Source: Guyparkeria sp. SCN-R1 (lineage in GTDB: Bacteria; Pseudomonadota; Gammaproteobacteria; Halothiobacillales; Halothiobacillaceae). Taken from it: DNA of 64,000 nt. Under the pieces are notes generated by a model. That model had not been told where the DNA came from and did not search any database. It saw only the letters and a program-made list of their open reading frames with translations. This document shows positions 9,844 to 24,063 of this stretch, piece by piece. Numbering within the stretch: position 1 is the first letter of the stretch; every line of letters begins with the position of its first letter. The translations under genes were made by a program, and so were the position numbers. The stretch is taken from positions 20,735 to 84,734 of the forward strand of contig NZ_QZMT01000013.1 of the NCBI RefSeq assembly GCF_003932495.1, read 5' to 3'.

Positions 9844-10105
9844 GGGTCAGTTGCTCCGATTGGTTTGTATTCGGGGGGCAAGCTTAGCAAACCGGTCCGG
9901 TGTCTAATGATTCGGTTCGAGGAGCCTAGTTGCGAAGCGGCTGACGGTCTCCTACGATGCAGGAGGTTTCGCGACGGCCGATATACGGGGTTCGCCATGA
10001 TTATGGAACTTTCCGAATGAAACGGCTGTCGCACCTTTCTATCGGGGCTCGGCACCCGGCACGTATTCCGTGCAAAGCCGAATCATTTAAATGAGGAGTG
10101 ATTGC

Positions 10106-10747
10106 ATGTCCGTTTGGAACCAGAAGTTGCGCAAATCCGTGATGGCCGCCGGTGTCTCCGCTGCGCTCGCCTTCAGCGGCGCGGCCGTGGCCCAGCAGGG
10201 CGGTCAGGCTGCCCCGCACGGTGGTCAGGGCGGCGCTCCGGCACAGGGTCAGATGCCGGAAATGACCGACGAACAGCGCCAGCTGATGGAAGAGATGCGC
10301 TCGGTTCAACAGGAGCTCCAGCAAACCCAGGCGAAGCTGAGCGAGATGGAGCAGCAGGCCTACGAGAACAACCCGGAGCTGGGTCAGAAGCGTGAGGCGC
10401 TGCAGGCCAAGATCGCCGAAAAGATGTCCAGCGGCGGCTACGACGCCGAGAAGGAATTCGAGGAGATGAAGGCCACCATGTCCAAGTACGAGGGTGGCGA
10501 GCAGCAGCCGTCCGAGGAAGAGGTCGAGGCCTTCCGTCAGCAGCAGCAGGAATTCCAGCAGCGTCAGCAGCAGGCCTTCCAGAACGAGGAAGTGCAGAGC
10601 ATGGCTCAGGACCTGCGTGGTGACGTCGAGCAGGTAATGAAGGAAAACAATCCGGAAGCCGAGGAGCTGTTCGCCAAGATGGAGAAGCAGTCCGAGGAAA
10701 TGCAGCAGCTGCGCGAAAAGGCCATGGAGATGCGTCAGGGCGGCTAA
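10106..10747 (+). CDS. Secreted glutamine/glutamate-rich coiled-coil protein
   Basis: I do not recognise a named family. The 213-residue product has a clear signal peptide (KLRKSVMAAGVSAALAFSG, cut likely after AVAQ), then a Gly/Gln-rich linker and, from about residue 50 to the end, a highly charged region rich in Glu, Gln and Met that reads as one long helix or coiled coil. The ATG at 10106 was chosen over one 15 bases earlier because GAGGAG stands eight bases before it. Probably a periplasmic helical protein of chaperone or structural type. A strong terminator follows, so it is a single-gene unit. Confidence 0.8.
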   Translation: MSVWNQKLRKSVMAAGVSAALAFSGAAVAQQGGQAAPHGGQGGAPAQGQMPEMTDEQRQLMEEMRSVQQELQQTQAKLSEMEQQAYENNPELGQKREALQAKIAEKMSSGGYDAEKEFEEMKATMSKYEGGEQQPSEEEVEAFRQQQQEFQQRQQQAFQNEEVQSMAQDLRGDVEQVMKENNPEAEELFAKMEKQSEEMQQLREKAMEMRQGG

Positions 10748-10775
10748 TCGTCCCGGGCTCTTCGAGCCGATAAAG

Positions 10776-10806
10776 GCCGATCCCTGATGGGATCGGCTTT
10801 TTTTTT
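10776..10806 (+). terminator. Strong intrinsic terminator
   Basis: A perfect nine-base stem GCCGATCCC/GGGATCGGC with loop TGAT is followed by nine T residues. It ends the coiled-coil gene and separates it from the convergent uvrB gene, whose stop is 30 bases away. Confidence 0.95.
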
Positions 10807-10835
10807 ATGCCGCCGGCGCCGCGCGGTTTGCCGAG

Positions 10836-12884
<2,049 letters not shown>

Positions 12885-12892
12885 GGGGTGGG

Positions 12893-12898
12893 AGTATA
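12893..12898 (-). promoter_or_regulatory. Possible -10 element of uvrB
   Basis: Read on the minus strand, TATACT ends eight bases before the uvrB ATG. Transcription from it would begin at or within a base or two of the start codon. The -35 region 17 bases upstream matches TTGACA poorly, so the call rests on the -10 alone. Confidence 0.4.
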
Positions 12899-13033
12899 TA
12901 GGCTTGACCCTCGGCTTTCCGACGGCTTTTGCTTTATGATGCCCGGCTATATCCCTCGCTACAGCCGCCGATTTCTCGTTGATTTACGGCCGAGTTTCGC
13001 GAGTGACTTCCCAGACGCACTTTTCAGGTATCC

Positions 13034-15496
13034 ATGACCGATTCAAACCTCGAAGACCCGAATGCCCCGCGCGAGGCCGAGAAATACGAAAACCCCGTGG
13101 CCAGTCGCGAGTTCCTGCTCGACCTGTTGGGCAAGCAGGACGGCCCGATCACGCTCAACCGGCTGATCAGCGAGCTCGGCTACGACGGTGACGAGGAGCG
13201 CATCGAGGGTCTGCGGCGACGCCTGCGGGCGATGGAGCGCGATGGCCAGGCCATTCGCAATCGCCGCGGCGGCTACGTGCCGGTGACCAAGGCCGAACTG
13301 GTGCGTGGCCGGGTGATCGGTCACCGCGACGGTTTCGGTTTCCTGGTGCCGGACGAAGGTGGCAACGACGTCTTCCTCTCGCCGCGCGTCATGCGTGCCC
13401 TGCTGCATGGCGACCGCGCCGTGGTGCAGGTGGTCGGCGAGGACCGCCGCGGTCGTCCCGAGGGTGCGCTGGTCGAGGTGATCGAACGGGCCAACGCCGA
13501 GATCGTCGGTCGATTGGTGATCGAGGCGGGCGTGGCGTTCGTCATCCCCGACAACACCCGCATGACCCAGGACGTGCTGATCCCGATGGAGGCGCTCGGT
13601 GGGGCGAGCGACAGCCAGATCGTCCGGGTCGCGCTGGTCGAGCAGCCGACCCAGCGGCACAAGCCGGTCGGCAAGATCATCGAGGTGCTGGGCGATCACA
13701 TGTCGCCGGGCATGGAGATCGATGTCGCCATCCGCGCCCACGGCATTCCCCATGAATGGCCGGAAGAGGTCGAGCGCCACATCGAGCACATGAGCGACCA
13801 GGTCGCCGAGGAAGACAAGGTCGGCCGGGTCGACCTGCGCGACGTGCCGATGGTCACTATCGATGGCTCGGATTCCAAGGACCTCGACGACGCAGTCTTC
13901 TGTGAGCCGACCCCGAAGGGCTTCCGCCTGATGGTGGCGATCGCCGACGTGTCGCACTACGTGCGTATCGGCTCGGCGCTCGACGAGGAAGGCTTCCGCC
14001 GCGGGACCTCGGTCTACTTCCCGGGTCGCGTGGTGCCGATGCTGCCCGAGATCCTCTCGAACGGCCTGTGCTCGGTGAACCCGGACGTGGATCGCCTCTG
14101 CCTGTGCGCGGAGATGCTGATCAACAGCCAGGGGCAGATTATCCGCTCGCGCTTCTTCGAGGGCGTGATGAAGAGCCACGCGCGCCTGACCTACGACAAC
14201 GTCGCGGCCATGCTGCTCGATAACGACCAGCAAGAGCGCGACAAGCACGCCCATGTCATCAAGCCGCTCGAGGCGCTGCATGACCTGTACAAGGTGCTGC
14301 GGGCCGAGCGCGAGTCTCGCGGGGCGATCGACTTCGATACTATCGAGACCAAGATCGTCTTCGGCGAGAACCGCAAGATCGAGGCGATCGTGCCCTACGA
14401 GCGCAACGACGCGCACAAGATCATCGAGGAATGCATGATCGCGGCGAACGTTGCCGCTGGTCGCTTCCTTGCCCGTCGCAAGATCCCGTCGCTCTATCGC
14501 GTCCACGATCGCCCGGGCGCCGAGAAGATCGACGACCTGCGCGCTGCGCTCAAGGAGAAGGGGTTGACGCTCGGTGGCGGCGAGAAGCCGAGCCCGGCCG
14601 ACTTCAACGCCCTGATCGCCGAGGCGAAGGACCGTCCGGACTTCGCCACCGTACAGACCCTGCTGCTGCGCTCGCTTCAGCAGGCGGTCTACGCGCCGGA
14701 CAATCTGGGTCACTTCGGTCTGGCCCACGAGCACTACGCGCACTTCACCTCGCCGATCCGTCGCTACCCGGACCTGATGGTCCACCGCGCCATCCGGCAC
14801 GTGTTGCGTACCGGTGCCGCCGAGGAGTTCCCGTACAGCCACGAGGAGATGCTGCTGATCGGCGAGCATTGCTCGAACAACGAGCGACGTGCCGACGAGG
14901 CGACGCGCGATGCCACCGACTGGCTCAAGTGCGAGTTCATGCTCGACAAGGTCGGTAATGTCTACGAGGGCCGGGTGGCATCCGTGCTGGGCTTCGGTCT
15001 TTTCGTCCAGCTCAAGGATTTCTTTGTCGACGGCCTGCTGCACATCACCGCTCTCAAGCGTGATTTCTATCACTTCGATCCGGTGACCGTCTCGCTCAAG
15101 GGTGAGCGCAGTGGCAAGACCTACTCGCTCAACGACACCATCCACGTGCGGGTCGCGCGCGTCGACCTGGACGAGCGCAAGATCGACTTCATGCTGCCGG
15201 AAGACGAGGAAGTCGCCGGTGGCGAGGACCAGTCGAGTGCCGAGCCGGGCAGCGACGAGGACAAGTCCTCGAAAGGCCCGGAGAAGTCGGAAAAGTCGGA
15301 GAAAGGGCCGGAGAGTTCGGACGACAAGTCCGGCGACGAGGGCAGCGGGGGCGCCAAGAAGCGCCGTCCGCGCCGCCGGCGTCGCCGCAAGCCTCATGAT
15401 GGCGGCGACGCCGGCGGCCAGGATGATGGTCAGGGGCAGGGCCAGCCCGAAAACAAGGGCAAGGCCGGCGATTCGTCCGACGACTCGTCCAACTGA
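13034..15496 (+). CDS. rnr: Ribonuclease R
   Basis: RNase R is a processive 3'-5' exoribonuclease that degrades structured RNA and takes part in rRNA and tmRNA quality control. The 820-residue protein has an N-terminal winged-helix region, cold-shock domains, the RNB catalytic domain with the DGSDSKDLDDAVF metal-binding aspartates near residue 280, a C-terminal S1 domain (GNVYEGRVASVLGFGLFVQL near 640) and a low-complexity tail from about 725. That tail is Ser/Glu/Lys-rich and then strongly basic (KKRRPRRRRRRKPHDGG). rlmB follows 11 bases later, the common rnr-rlmB pair. Confidence 0.97.
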   Translation: MTDSNLEDPNAPREAEKYENPVASREFLLDLLGKQDGPITLNRLISELGYDGDEERIEGLRRRLRAMERDGQAIRNRRGGYVPVTKAELVRGRVIGHRDGFGFLVPDEGGNDVFLSPRVMRALLHGDRAVVQVVGEDRRGRPEGALVEVIERANAEIVGRLVIEAGVAFVIPDNTRMTQDVLIPMEALGGASDSQIVRVALVEQPTQRHKPVGKIIEVLGDHMSPGMEIDVAIRAHGIPHEWPEEVERHIEHMSDQVAEEDKVGRVDLRDVPMVTIDGSDSKDLDDAVFCEPTPKGFRLMVAIADVSHYVRIGSALDEEGFRRGTSVYFPGRVVPMLPEILSNGLCSVNPDVDRLCLCAEMLINSQGQIIRSRFFEGVMKSHARLTYDNVAAMLLDNDQQERDKHAHVIKPLEALHDLYKVLRAERESRGAIDFDTIETKIVFGENRKIEAIVPYERNDAHKIIEECMIAANVAAGRFLARRKIPSLYRVHDRPGAEKIDDLRAALKEKGLTLGGGEKPSPADFNALIAEAKDRPDFATVQTLLLRSLQQAVYAPDNLGHFGLAHEHYAHFTSPIRRYPDLMVHRAIRHVLRTGAAEEFPYSHEEMLLIGEHCSNNERRADEATRDATDWLKCEFMLDKVGNVYEGRVASVLGFGLFVQLKDFFVDGLLHITALKRDFYHFDPVTVSLKGERSGKTYSLNDTIHVRVARVDLDERKIDFMLPEDEEVAGGEDQSSAEPGSDEDKSSKGPEKSEKSEKGPESSDDKSGDEGSGGAKKRRPRRRRRRKPHDGGDAGGQDDGQGQGQPENKGKAGDSSDDSSN

Positions 15497-15507
15497 TCGC
15501 CACCGCG

Positions 15508-16278
15508 ATGGCCCGTCCCCAAGAACCCACCTGGATCGGCGGTTTTCATGCCGTCGAGGCCGCGTTGCGCGAGCGCCCGGAGCGCATCGATCGGGTCGCC
15601 CTGTCGGGGCGTGATGATCGCCGCGCCCGTCGCCTGCAAGCGCTCGCCGAACGGGCGGGCGTCACGGTGGAGTCGCGTGACGAGCCCTGGTTCGACAAGC
15701 TGCGCAGTGATGGCCGGCCCTTGAAACACCAGGGGGTCGCGGCGCTGGTGGCCCTGAGCCAGGCCGGTGACGAGCAGGATCTCGCTGTGTTGCTCGACGG
15801 TAGCGATCAAGTGCCTCTGTTGCTGGTCCTCGATGGCGTCACCGATCCGCATAATCTGGGCGCCTGCCTGCGCGCTGCCGAGGCGGCCGGGGTGCTCGCG
15901 GTGATCGCGCCGAAGGACCGGGCCTGCGGCCTGACCCCCGCCGCCCGCATGACGTCCGCGGGTTCGGCCGAGCGGCTGCCCTTCTTCCAGGTGACCAATC
16001 TGGCCCGCACCCTGGCCGATCTCAAGGCGCGTGGCCTGTGGATCGTCGGGGCGGCCGGCGAGGGGCCGGTCTCCCTCTACGAGAGCGATTTTGCCTGCGA
16101 GCCGGTCGTCCTGGTGATGGGTGCCGAGGGCGGTGGCCTGCGTCGCCTGACCCGTGAGCGCTGCGACCAATTGATCCATATCCCGATGGCACCGAGTGTC
16201 GAGAGTCTGAACGTGTCGGTGGCCTCGGCCGTCTGCCTGTTCGAGTTCCGGCGCCAGCGACTGGCGTCCGCCACCTGA
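15508..16278 (+). CDS. rlmB: 23S rRNA (guanosine-2'-O-)-methyltransferase
   Basis: A SpoU-class (SPOUT) 2'-O-methyltransferase of 256 residues, the RlmB type that modifies G2251 in the P-loop of 23S rRNA. An N-terminal substrate-binding domain (WIGGFHAVEAALRERPERID) precedes the trefoil-knot domain. The SpoU motifs are visible as DGVTDPHNLGACLRAAEAAG near 110, VMGAEGGGLRRL near 205 and IPMAPSVESLNVSVASAV near 230. It is cotranscribed with rnr. Confidence 0.95.
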   Translation: MARPQEPTWIGGFHAVEAALRERPERIDRVALSGRDDRRARRLQALAERAGVTVESRDEPWFDKLRSDGRPLKHQGVAALVALSQAGDEQDLAVLLDGSDQVPLLLVLDGVTDPHNLGACLRAAEAAGVLAVIAPKDRACGLTPAARMTSAGSAERLPFFQVTNLARTLADLKARGLWIVGAAGEGPVSLYESDFACEPVVLVMGAEGGGLRRLTRERCDQLIHIPMAPSVESLNVSVASAVCLFEFRRQRLASAT

Positions 16279-16414
16279 GGCAGCAGCGCCCCCCCCGGTT
16301 GCTCCCGTCGAAACCGGCTGGCGTTTCCGGTAAAATGCCGACCGAATCATTTCAATATGGTCCGGTGTTCCCGCGCCCACCGGCGAACGCCTAGCCAGGG
16401 AGTCAGCTGCCGTC

Positions 16415-17596
16415 ATGAACCTTTCCGACCGGGTCCGCCGGGTCCGTCCCTCACCGACACTTGCCGTCACCGCCAAGGCCGCCGAACTGCGTGCCGCCGG
16501 CCGCGACATCATCAGCCTCGGTGCCGGCGAGCCGGACTTCGACACCCCGAAGCACATCGGTGAGGCGGGCATCCAGGCGATCCGCGACGGCTTTACCCGC
16601 TACACCGCGGTCGAAGGCATCGTCGAGCTGCGCCAGGCGATCGCCGACAAGCTCAAGAACGAGCAGGGGCTCGAATACGGCCTGGACCAGATCATCGTTT
16701 CCACCGGCGGCAAGCAGAGCATCTTCAATCTCTGCCAGGCCCTGCTCAATCCGGGCGACGAGGCCATCATCACCGCCCCCTACTGGGTGTCCTACCCGGA
16801 CATGGTGCGCCTGGCGGGCGGCGAGCCGGTGATCGTCTCGGCCGGCCAGGAGCAGGGGTTCAAGATGACTCCGCGCCAGCTGGCCGCCTCGATCACCGAC
16901 AAGACCCGGCTGGTGATGCTCAACAGCCCCTCCAACCCGACCGGCGTGGCCTACACCCGCGAGGACTGGGCCCAGCTGGCGGATGTCCTGCGCGATCACC
17001 CCGAGATCGTGATCGCCACCGACGACATGTACGAGAAGATCCTCTGGGCCGACGAGCCGTTCTCGAACATCGCGATGGTGGCGCCGGACCTCCTGCCGCG
17101 CACCGTGGTCCTGAACGGCGTGAGCAAGGCCTACGCGATGACCGGCTGGCGGATCGGCTATGCCGCCGGTCCGGCCGACCTGATGAAGGCGATGAAGGTG
17201 ATCCAGTCGCAGAGCACCTCGGGTGCCTGCTCGATTGCCCAGAAGGCGGCCTGCGAGGCGATCGCCGGGGACCAGTCGGAGATCGACGCGATGGTGGGCG
17301 CCTTCCGCGAGCGCCACGACTTCATCGTCGATGCGCTCAACGAGTTGCCGGGCGTGTCCTGCCTGCCCGGGCAGGGCGCCTTCTACAGTTTCCCGGACGT
17401 CTCCGCGGCCATGAAGGCCCTGGGCGTCGAGGACGACGTCGCCTTCTCCGAGCACCTGCTCGAGCAAGCCGGCGTCGCCGTGGTGCCGGGGTCGGCCTTC
17501 GGCGCCCCGGGCCACGTCCGCCTGAGTTACGCGACCAGCCTGGATGCGCTGCGCGAGGCCATCGACCGGATCCGCGCGGTCCTGTCGGCGGCCTGA
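16415..17596 (+). CDS. Pyridoxal-phosphate aspartate aminotransferase
   Basis: A class I aminotransferase of 393 residues. It carries SLGAGEPDFDTPKHI near residue 34, SPSNPTG at 171-177 and the PLP lysine K238 in NGVSKAYAMTGWRIGY. The short N-terminus and overall pattern fit the prokaryotic aspartate aminotransferase subgroup (AATase Ib) rather than enteric AspC. It would interconvert aspartate and oxaloacetate; prephenate or other acceptors cannot be excluded. It stands alone between rlmB and recA. A GC-rich hairpin lies in the gap before recA, but no T run follows it. Confidence 0.9.
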   Translation: MNLSDRVRRVRPSPTLAVTAKAAELRAAGRDIISLGAGEPDFDTPKHIGEAGIQAIRDGFTRYTAVEGIVELRQAIADKLKNEQGLEYGLDQIIVSTGGKQSIFNLCQALLNPGDEAIITAPYWVSYPDMVRLAGGEPVIVSAGQEQGFKMTPRQLAASITDKTRLVMLNSPSNPTGVAYTREDWAQLADVLRDHPEIVIATDDMYEKILWADEPFSNIAMVAPDLLPRTVVLNGVSKAYAMTGWRIGYAAGPADLMKAMKVIQSQSTSGACSIAQKAACEAIAGDQSEIDAMVGAFRERHDFIVDALNELPGVSCLPGQGAFYSFPDVSAAMKALGVEDDVAFSEHLLEQAGVAVVPGSAFGAPGHVRLSYATSLDALREAIDRIRAVLSAA

Positions 17597-17683
17597 TCGA
17601 AACGTTTTTCTATGGCGGCCGGCAGGGAGGCTGGCCGCATTTCACTGCCTGCATTTCAAGCCCGAAGGGTTGGGAGTTGATTG

Positions 17684-18730
<1,047 letters not shown>

Positions 18731-18745
18731 GGTCGACCACGCCCC

Positions 18746-19231
18746 GTGGACGACGAGAAACGCCGCCTGCTCGATTGCGAGAAGCGTGCGGTCGGTCTGC
18801 TCGCCCGGCGCGAGCACAGCCGGCTGGAGCTTGCCCGCAAGCTGGCCGATCGGGGTTTCACCGCCGATGAGGTCGAGCCGGTCCTCGAGCGTCTGGCCGA
18901 CGAGGGTTGGCAGTCGGATCAGCGCTACGCCGAAAGCCTGATCCGTGCCCGGTCGGCGCGTCGCTACGGCCCGGACCGTATTGCCCACGAGTTGGCCCAG
19001 CAGGGTGTCGACGAGTCGGTAGCTGGCGCGGCCTTCGCCGCCGAGCCGCAGGACTGGGAGGCGCTGGCGCGCGAGCAGTTGGTCACGCGCTTTCGTGAGC
19101 CGGCCGAGGATTTCCCCGAGCGCGCCCGCCGACACCGGCACCTCGTCCGCCGCGGCTTTCCGCCTGACCTCGCCCACGAGCTGGCTGGCTGGTGGCCCGA
19201 TTCGGACGAGTCCGATTCGGACCTTCTCTAG
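18746..19231 (+). CDS. recX: RecA regulatory protein RecX
   Basis: RecX inhibits RecA by binding within the filament groove. The 161-residue product has the helical three-repeat pattern of RecX, with [20 protein letters not shown] near residue 20 and [20 protein letters not shown] near 58. It starts with GTG 15 bases after recA, so the two form an operon. Length is normal. The acidic C-terminus ends [10 protein letters not shown]. Confidence 0.93.
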   Translation: MDDEKRRLLDCEKRAVGLLARREHSRLELARKLADRGFTADEVEPVLERLADEGWQSDQRYAESLIRARSARRYGPDRIAHELAQQGVDESVAGAAFAAEPQDWEALAREQLVTRFREPAEDFPERARRHRHLVRRGFPPDLAHELAGWWPDSDESDSDLL

Positions 19232-19326
19232 TCGGCGGCCCAACACTTCCCCTTGCACATCGGAAATGGCATCGGACTGCGCTACAATCCGCGCTTTGTC
19301 CTCCCGCTTTCCGAGATGGTTCGTGC

Positions 19327-21942
<2,616 letters not shown>

Positions 21943-21988
21943 ACCCCGGTGCCGGTTTGCTGTCGAAGCGTCGCGAGCCGGCTCATGG

Positions 21989-22017
21989 ATGAAAAAGTCA
22001 ATCGGGCGGTTTATACT
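21989..22017 (+). promoter_or_regulatory. Sigma-70-type promoter before lysC
   Basis: ATGAAA and TATACT are separated by 17 bases. The -10 matches the consensus in five of six positions and the -35 in four of six. It lies 77 bases before the lysC start, giving lysC its own transcription start apart from alaS. Confidence 0.55.
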
Positions 22018-22093
22018 GCCCGGCTGCTTTGACTTTCTCACGTCAGCGACAAGGAGCTGGTGCCGTGATGCCGGTGCCAAGGAAAACCACACT

Positions 22094-23326
22094 ATGGCGT
22101 TAATCGTACAGAAATACGGCGGTACCTCGGTCGGTACGGTCGAGCGTATCCAAGCGGTCGCCGAGCGCGTGCAGCGTTCGGTGGCCAACGGCGACTCGGT
22201 GGTCGTCGTGGTCTCGGCCATGAGTGGCGAGACCAACCGCCTGATCGGCATGGCCAACGAGATTCAGGCCGAGCCGACCCCGCGTGAGCTGGACACCCTG
22301 GTCGCCACGGGCGAGCAGGTCACCATTGCGCTGCTGTCCATGGCCCTGCAGGCGCGCGGCCAGGACGCGCGGTCCTATACCGGCGCGCAGGTGCGCATCC
22401 TCACCGACAGCACCCATACCAAGGCGCGTATACAGTCGATCGATACCGACACCATCCGCGGCGATCTCGATGCCGGTCGCGTGGTCGTGGTCGCGGGGTT
22501 TCAGGGCGTGGACGAGCACGGCCAGATCACCACGCTCGGCCGGGGCGGGTCGGACACCTCGGCCGTGGCCCTGGCCGCGGCTCTCAAGGCCGACGAGTGC
22601 CAGATCTACACCGACGTCGACGGCGTGTACACGACCGATCCGCGTGTCGTGCCCAAGGCCCGCCGGCTCGACCGGATCACCTTCGAGGAGATGCTGGAAA
22701 TGGCCAGCCTGGGCTCGAAGGTCCTGCAGATCCGCTCGGTGGAGTTCGCCGGCAAGTACAACGTGCCCCTGCGGGTGCTGTCCTCGTTCCAGGACGGCCC
22801 CGGCACCCTGATTACCCTGGAGGAAGACGGCGTGGAAGAACCAGTAATTTCCGGGATCGCGTTCCACAAGGACGAGGCCCAGCTGACCATCAAGGGCGTG
22901 CCGGACAGCCCCGGGATCGCCTACAAGATCCTCGGCCCGATCGGCGAGGCCAACATCGAAGTCGACATGATCCTGCAGAACATCGGGGCTGATGACACCA
23001 CCGACTTCACGTTCACGGTGCATCGCAACGATTTCGACAAGGCTCTCGGCCTCATGCGCACGACCGCCGAAGAGCTGGGCGCGCGCGAGGTCTCCGGCAA
23101 CCACAACATCGTCAAGATCTCGCTGGTGGGTGTGGGCATGCGTTCGCACGCCGGCATTGCCTCGAAAATGTTCCGGGTGCTGGCCGAGGAAAAGATCAAT
23201 ATCCGCATGATCGCCACGTCCGAGATCAAGATCTCGGTGGTGATCGACGACAAGTACCTGGAGCTGGCGGTGCGTGCGCTGCACGACGCCTTCGAACTGG
23301 ATACTCCGGAAGTATCCCTGAGCTGA
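22094..23326 (+). CDS. lysC: Aspartate kinase
   Basis: Aspartokinase phosphorylates aspartate, the first step towards lysine, threonine and methionine. The 410-residue enzyme begins [19 protein letters not shown], with the kinase motif KYGGTSVG, and has [20 protein letters not shown] near residue 155. The C-terminal third holds two ACT domains ([20 protein letters not shown] and [18 protein letters not shown]), so lysine and/or threonine feedback is likely. The size fits the monofunctional alpha-type enzyme. The frame is open through the end of alaS, but only the ATG at 22094 gives the family start. Confidence 0.97.
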   Translation: MALIVQKYGGTSVGTVERIQAVAERVQRSVANGDSVVVVVSAMSGETNRLIGMANEIQAEPTPRELDTLVATGEQVTIALLSMALQARGQDARSYTGAQVRILTDSTHTKARIQSIDTDTIRGDLDAGRVVVVAGFQGVDEHGQITTLGRGGSDTSAVALAAALKADECQIYTDVDGVYTTDPRVVPKARRLDRITFEEMLEMASLGSKVLQIRSVEFAGKYNVPLRVLSSFQDGPGTLITLEEDGVEEPVISGIAFHKDEAQLTIKGVPDSPGIAYKILGPIGEANIEVDMILQNIGADDTTDFTFTVHRNDFDKALGLMRTTAEELGAREVSGNHNIVKISLVGVGMRSHAGIASKMFRVLAEEKINIRMIATSEIKISVVIDDKYLELAVRALHDAFELDTPEVSLS

Positions 23327-23406
23327 TCGTCGGCTTACAGACTAATATCCGGCATGGTCCCCGACGGAACACAGGTGGGGCCGCAAAACACAGAGAGTGA
23401 CCAGAT

Positions 23407-23604
23407 ATGTTGATTTTGACTCGCCGCATTGGTGAGGTGCTGCGCATCGGCGACGACGTCGCCATCACGGTGCTCGGCATCAAGGGAAACCAGGTCCGAA
23501 TCGGTATTGACGCGCCCAAGGATGTCGCCGTGCATCGCGAGGAAATCTATCAGCGCATCAAGAGCGAAACGGAGCAGGGCGGAGAAGACGACACCTCGAA
23601 CTGA
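23407..23604 (+). CDS. csrA: Carbon storage regulator CsrA
   Basis: CsrA is a homodimeric RNA-binding protein that blocks ribosome sites carrying GGA motifs and so controls carbon flow, motility and biofilm. The 65-residue sequence [20 protein letters not shown] and the later [12 protein letters not shown] are nearly invariant, including R44 in the VHREEI block. The alaS-lysC-csrA-tRNA-Ser order matches many gammaproteobacteria. The start lies behind AGAGAGTGACCAGAT. Confidence 0.98.
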   Translation: MLILTRRIGEVLRIGDDVAITVLGIKGNQVRIGIDAPKDVAVHREEIYQRIKSETEQGGEDDTSN

Positions 23605-23747
23605 GGTCGTTCCGTCATGACCATTCCGTCGCCGTCGTATGCTCGGGTTGCCCTAGGGTGATCCGTTCGCGAGGCGTGGTGTTTGGGCGTGCCCTCAACG
23701 GCGTGGTTGAGCGCCCCGATAAGGCGACCCGCCGCGTTTCGGCGGCA

Positions 23748-23776
23748 TTGATTCCTGCGGTCAAAGCCGCTACCAT
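23748..23776 (+). promoter_or_regulatory. Promoter of the tRNA-Ser gene
   Basis: TTGATT and TACCAT are spaced by exactly 17 bases. The -10 ends 12 bases before the first base of the mature tRNA, so the 5' leader would be only a few bases. The region between csrA and this promoter (23605-23747) shows no gene. Confidence 0.6.
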
Positions 23777-23788
23777 GCGGCGCTTGTT

Positions 23789-23881
23789 GGAGAGGTGGCC
23801 GAGTGGCTGAAGGCGCTCCCCTGCTAAGGGAGTAAGGGGTTTATAGCCCCTTCGAGGGTTCGAATCCCTCTCTCTCCGCCA
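23789..23881 (+). tRNA. tRNA-Ser(GCU)
   Basis: A 93-base tRNA including encoded CCA. The acceptor GGAGAGG pairs with TCTCTCC (last pair G-T). The anticodon loop CTGCTAA gives GCT at 23823-23825, reading AGC/AGU. The long variable arm (GTAAGGGGTTTATAGCCCCTT) is the class II mark of serine tRNAs. The T arm is GAGGG-TTCGAAT-CCCTC. An intrinsic terminator follows seven bases after the CCA. Confidence 0.97.
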
Positions 23882-23887
23882 CATCAG

Positions 23888-23920
23888 AAAAGCCCCGCCG
23901 GGCAATTGGCGGGGCTTTTT
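23888..23920 (+). terminator. Terminator behind tRNA-Ser
   Basis: Stem AAAAGCCCCGCC/GGCGGGGCTTTT with loop GGGCAATT and a short T run. It ends the tRNA-Ser transcript and lies just before a dispersed repeat element. Confidence 0.92.
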
Positions 23921-23933
23921 GCTGTCTGGCCTG

Positions 23934-24063
23934 CCGCCAGGGAGCCATCTGCGGCGTTGCGGCCCTTGTAAAGGGCGACGGCCCTTCACGGCGGGCCGCG
24001 CCTTGCATCTGGACCCCTGGGGGTCCCGCAGAGATGTTATCGATTCGTACAGTCCTTCCTTAG
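23934..24063 (-). repeat. Dispersed non-coding repeat, about 130 bases
   Basis: Read on the minus strand this stretch aligns without gaps to 54872-55002 on the plus strand, with about four in five bases identical over some 130 bases by hand count. It begins CTAAGGAAGGACTGTACG and contains the shared core CCAGATGCAAGGCGCGG. It lies between the tRNA-Ser terminator and the end of the short-chain dehydrogenase gene, and overlaps the last nine codons of that gene, including its stop. Confidence 0.8.

Noticed and set aside
17615..17638. Hairpin after the aminotransferase gene as a terminator
   Set aside because: The nine-base stem GCGGCCGGC/GCTGGCCGC is good (one G-T pair) but no T run follows, so I do not call termination before recA.
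23605..23747. Small gene between csrA and tRNA-Ser
   Set aside because: No frame with a ribosome site or recognisable sequence; only a GCCGC/GCGGC-type hairpin near 23730.
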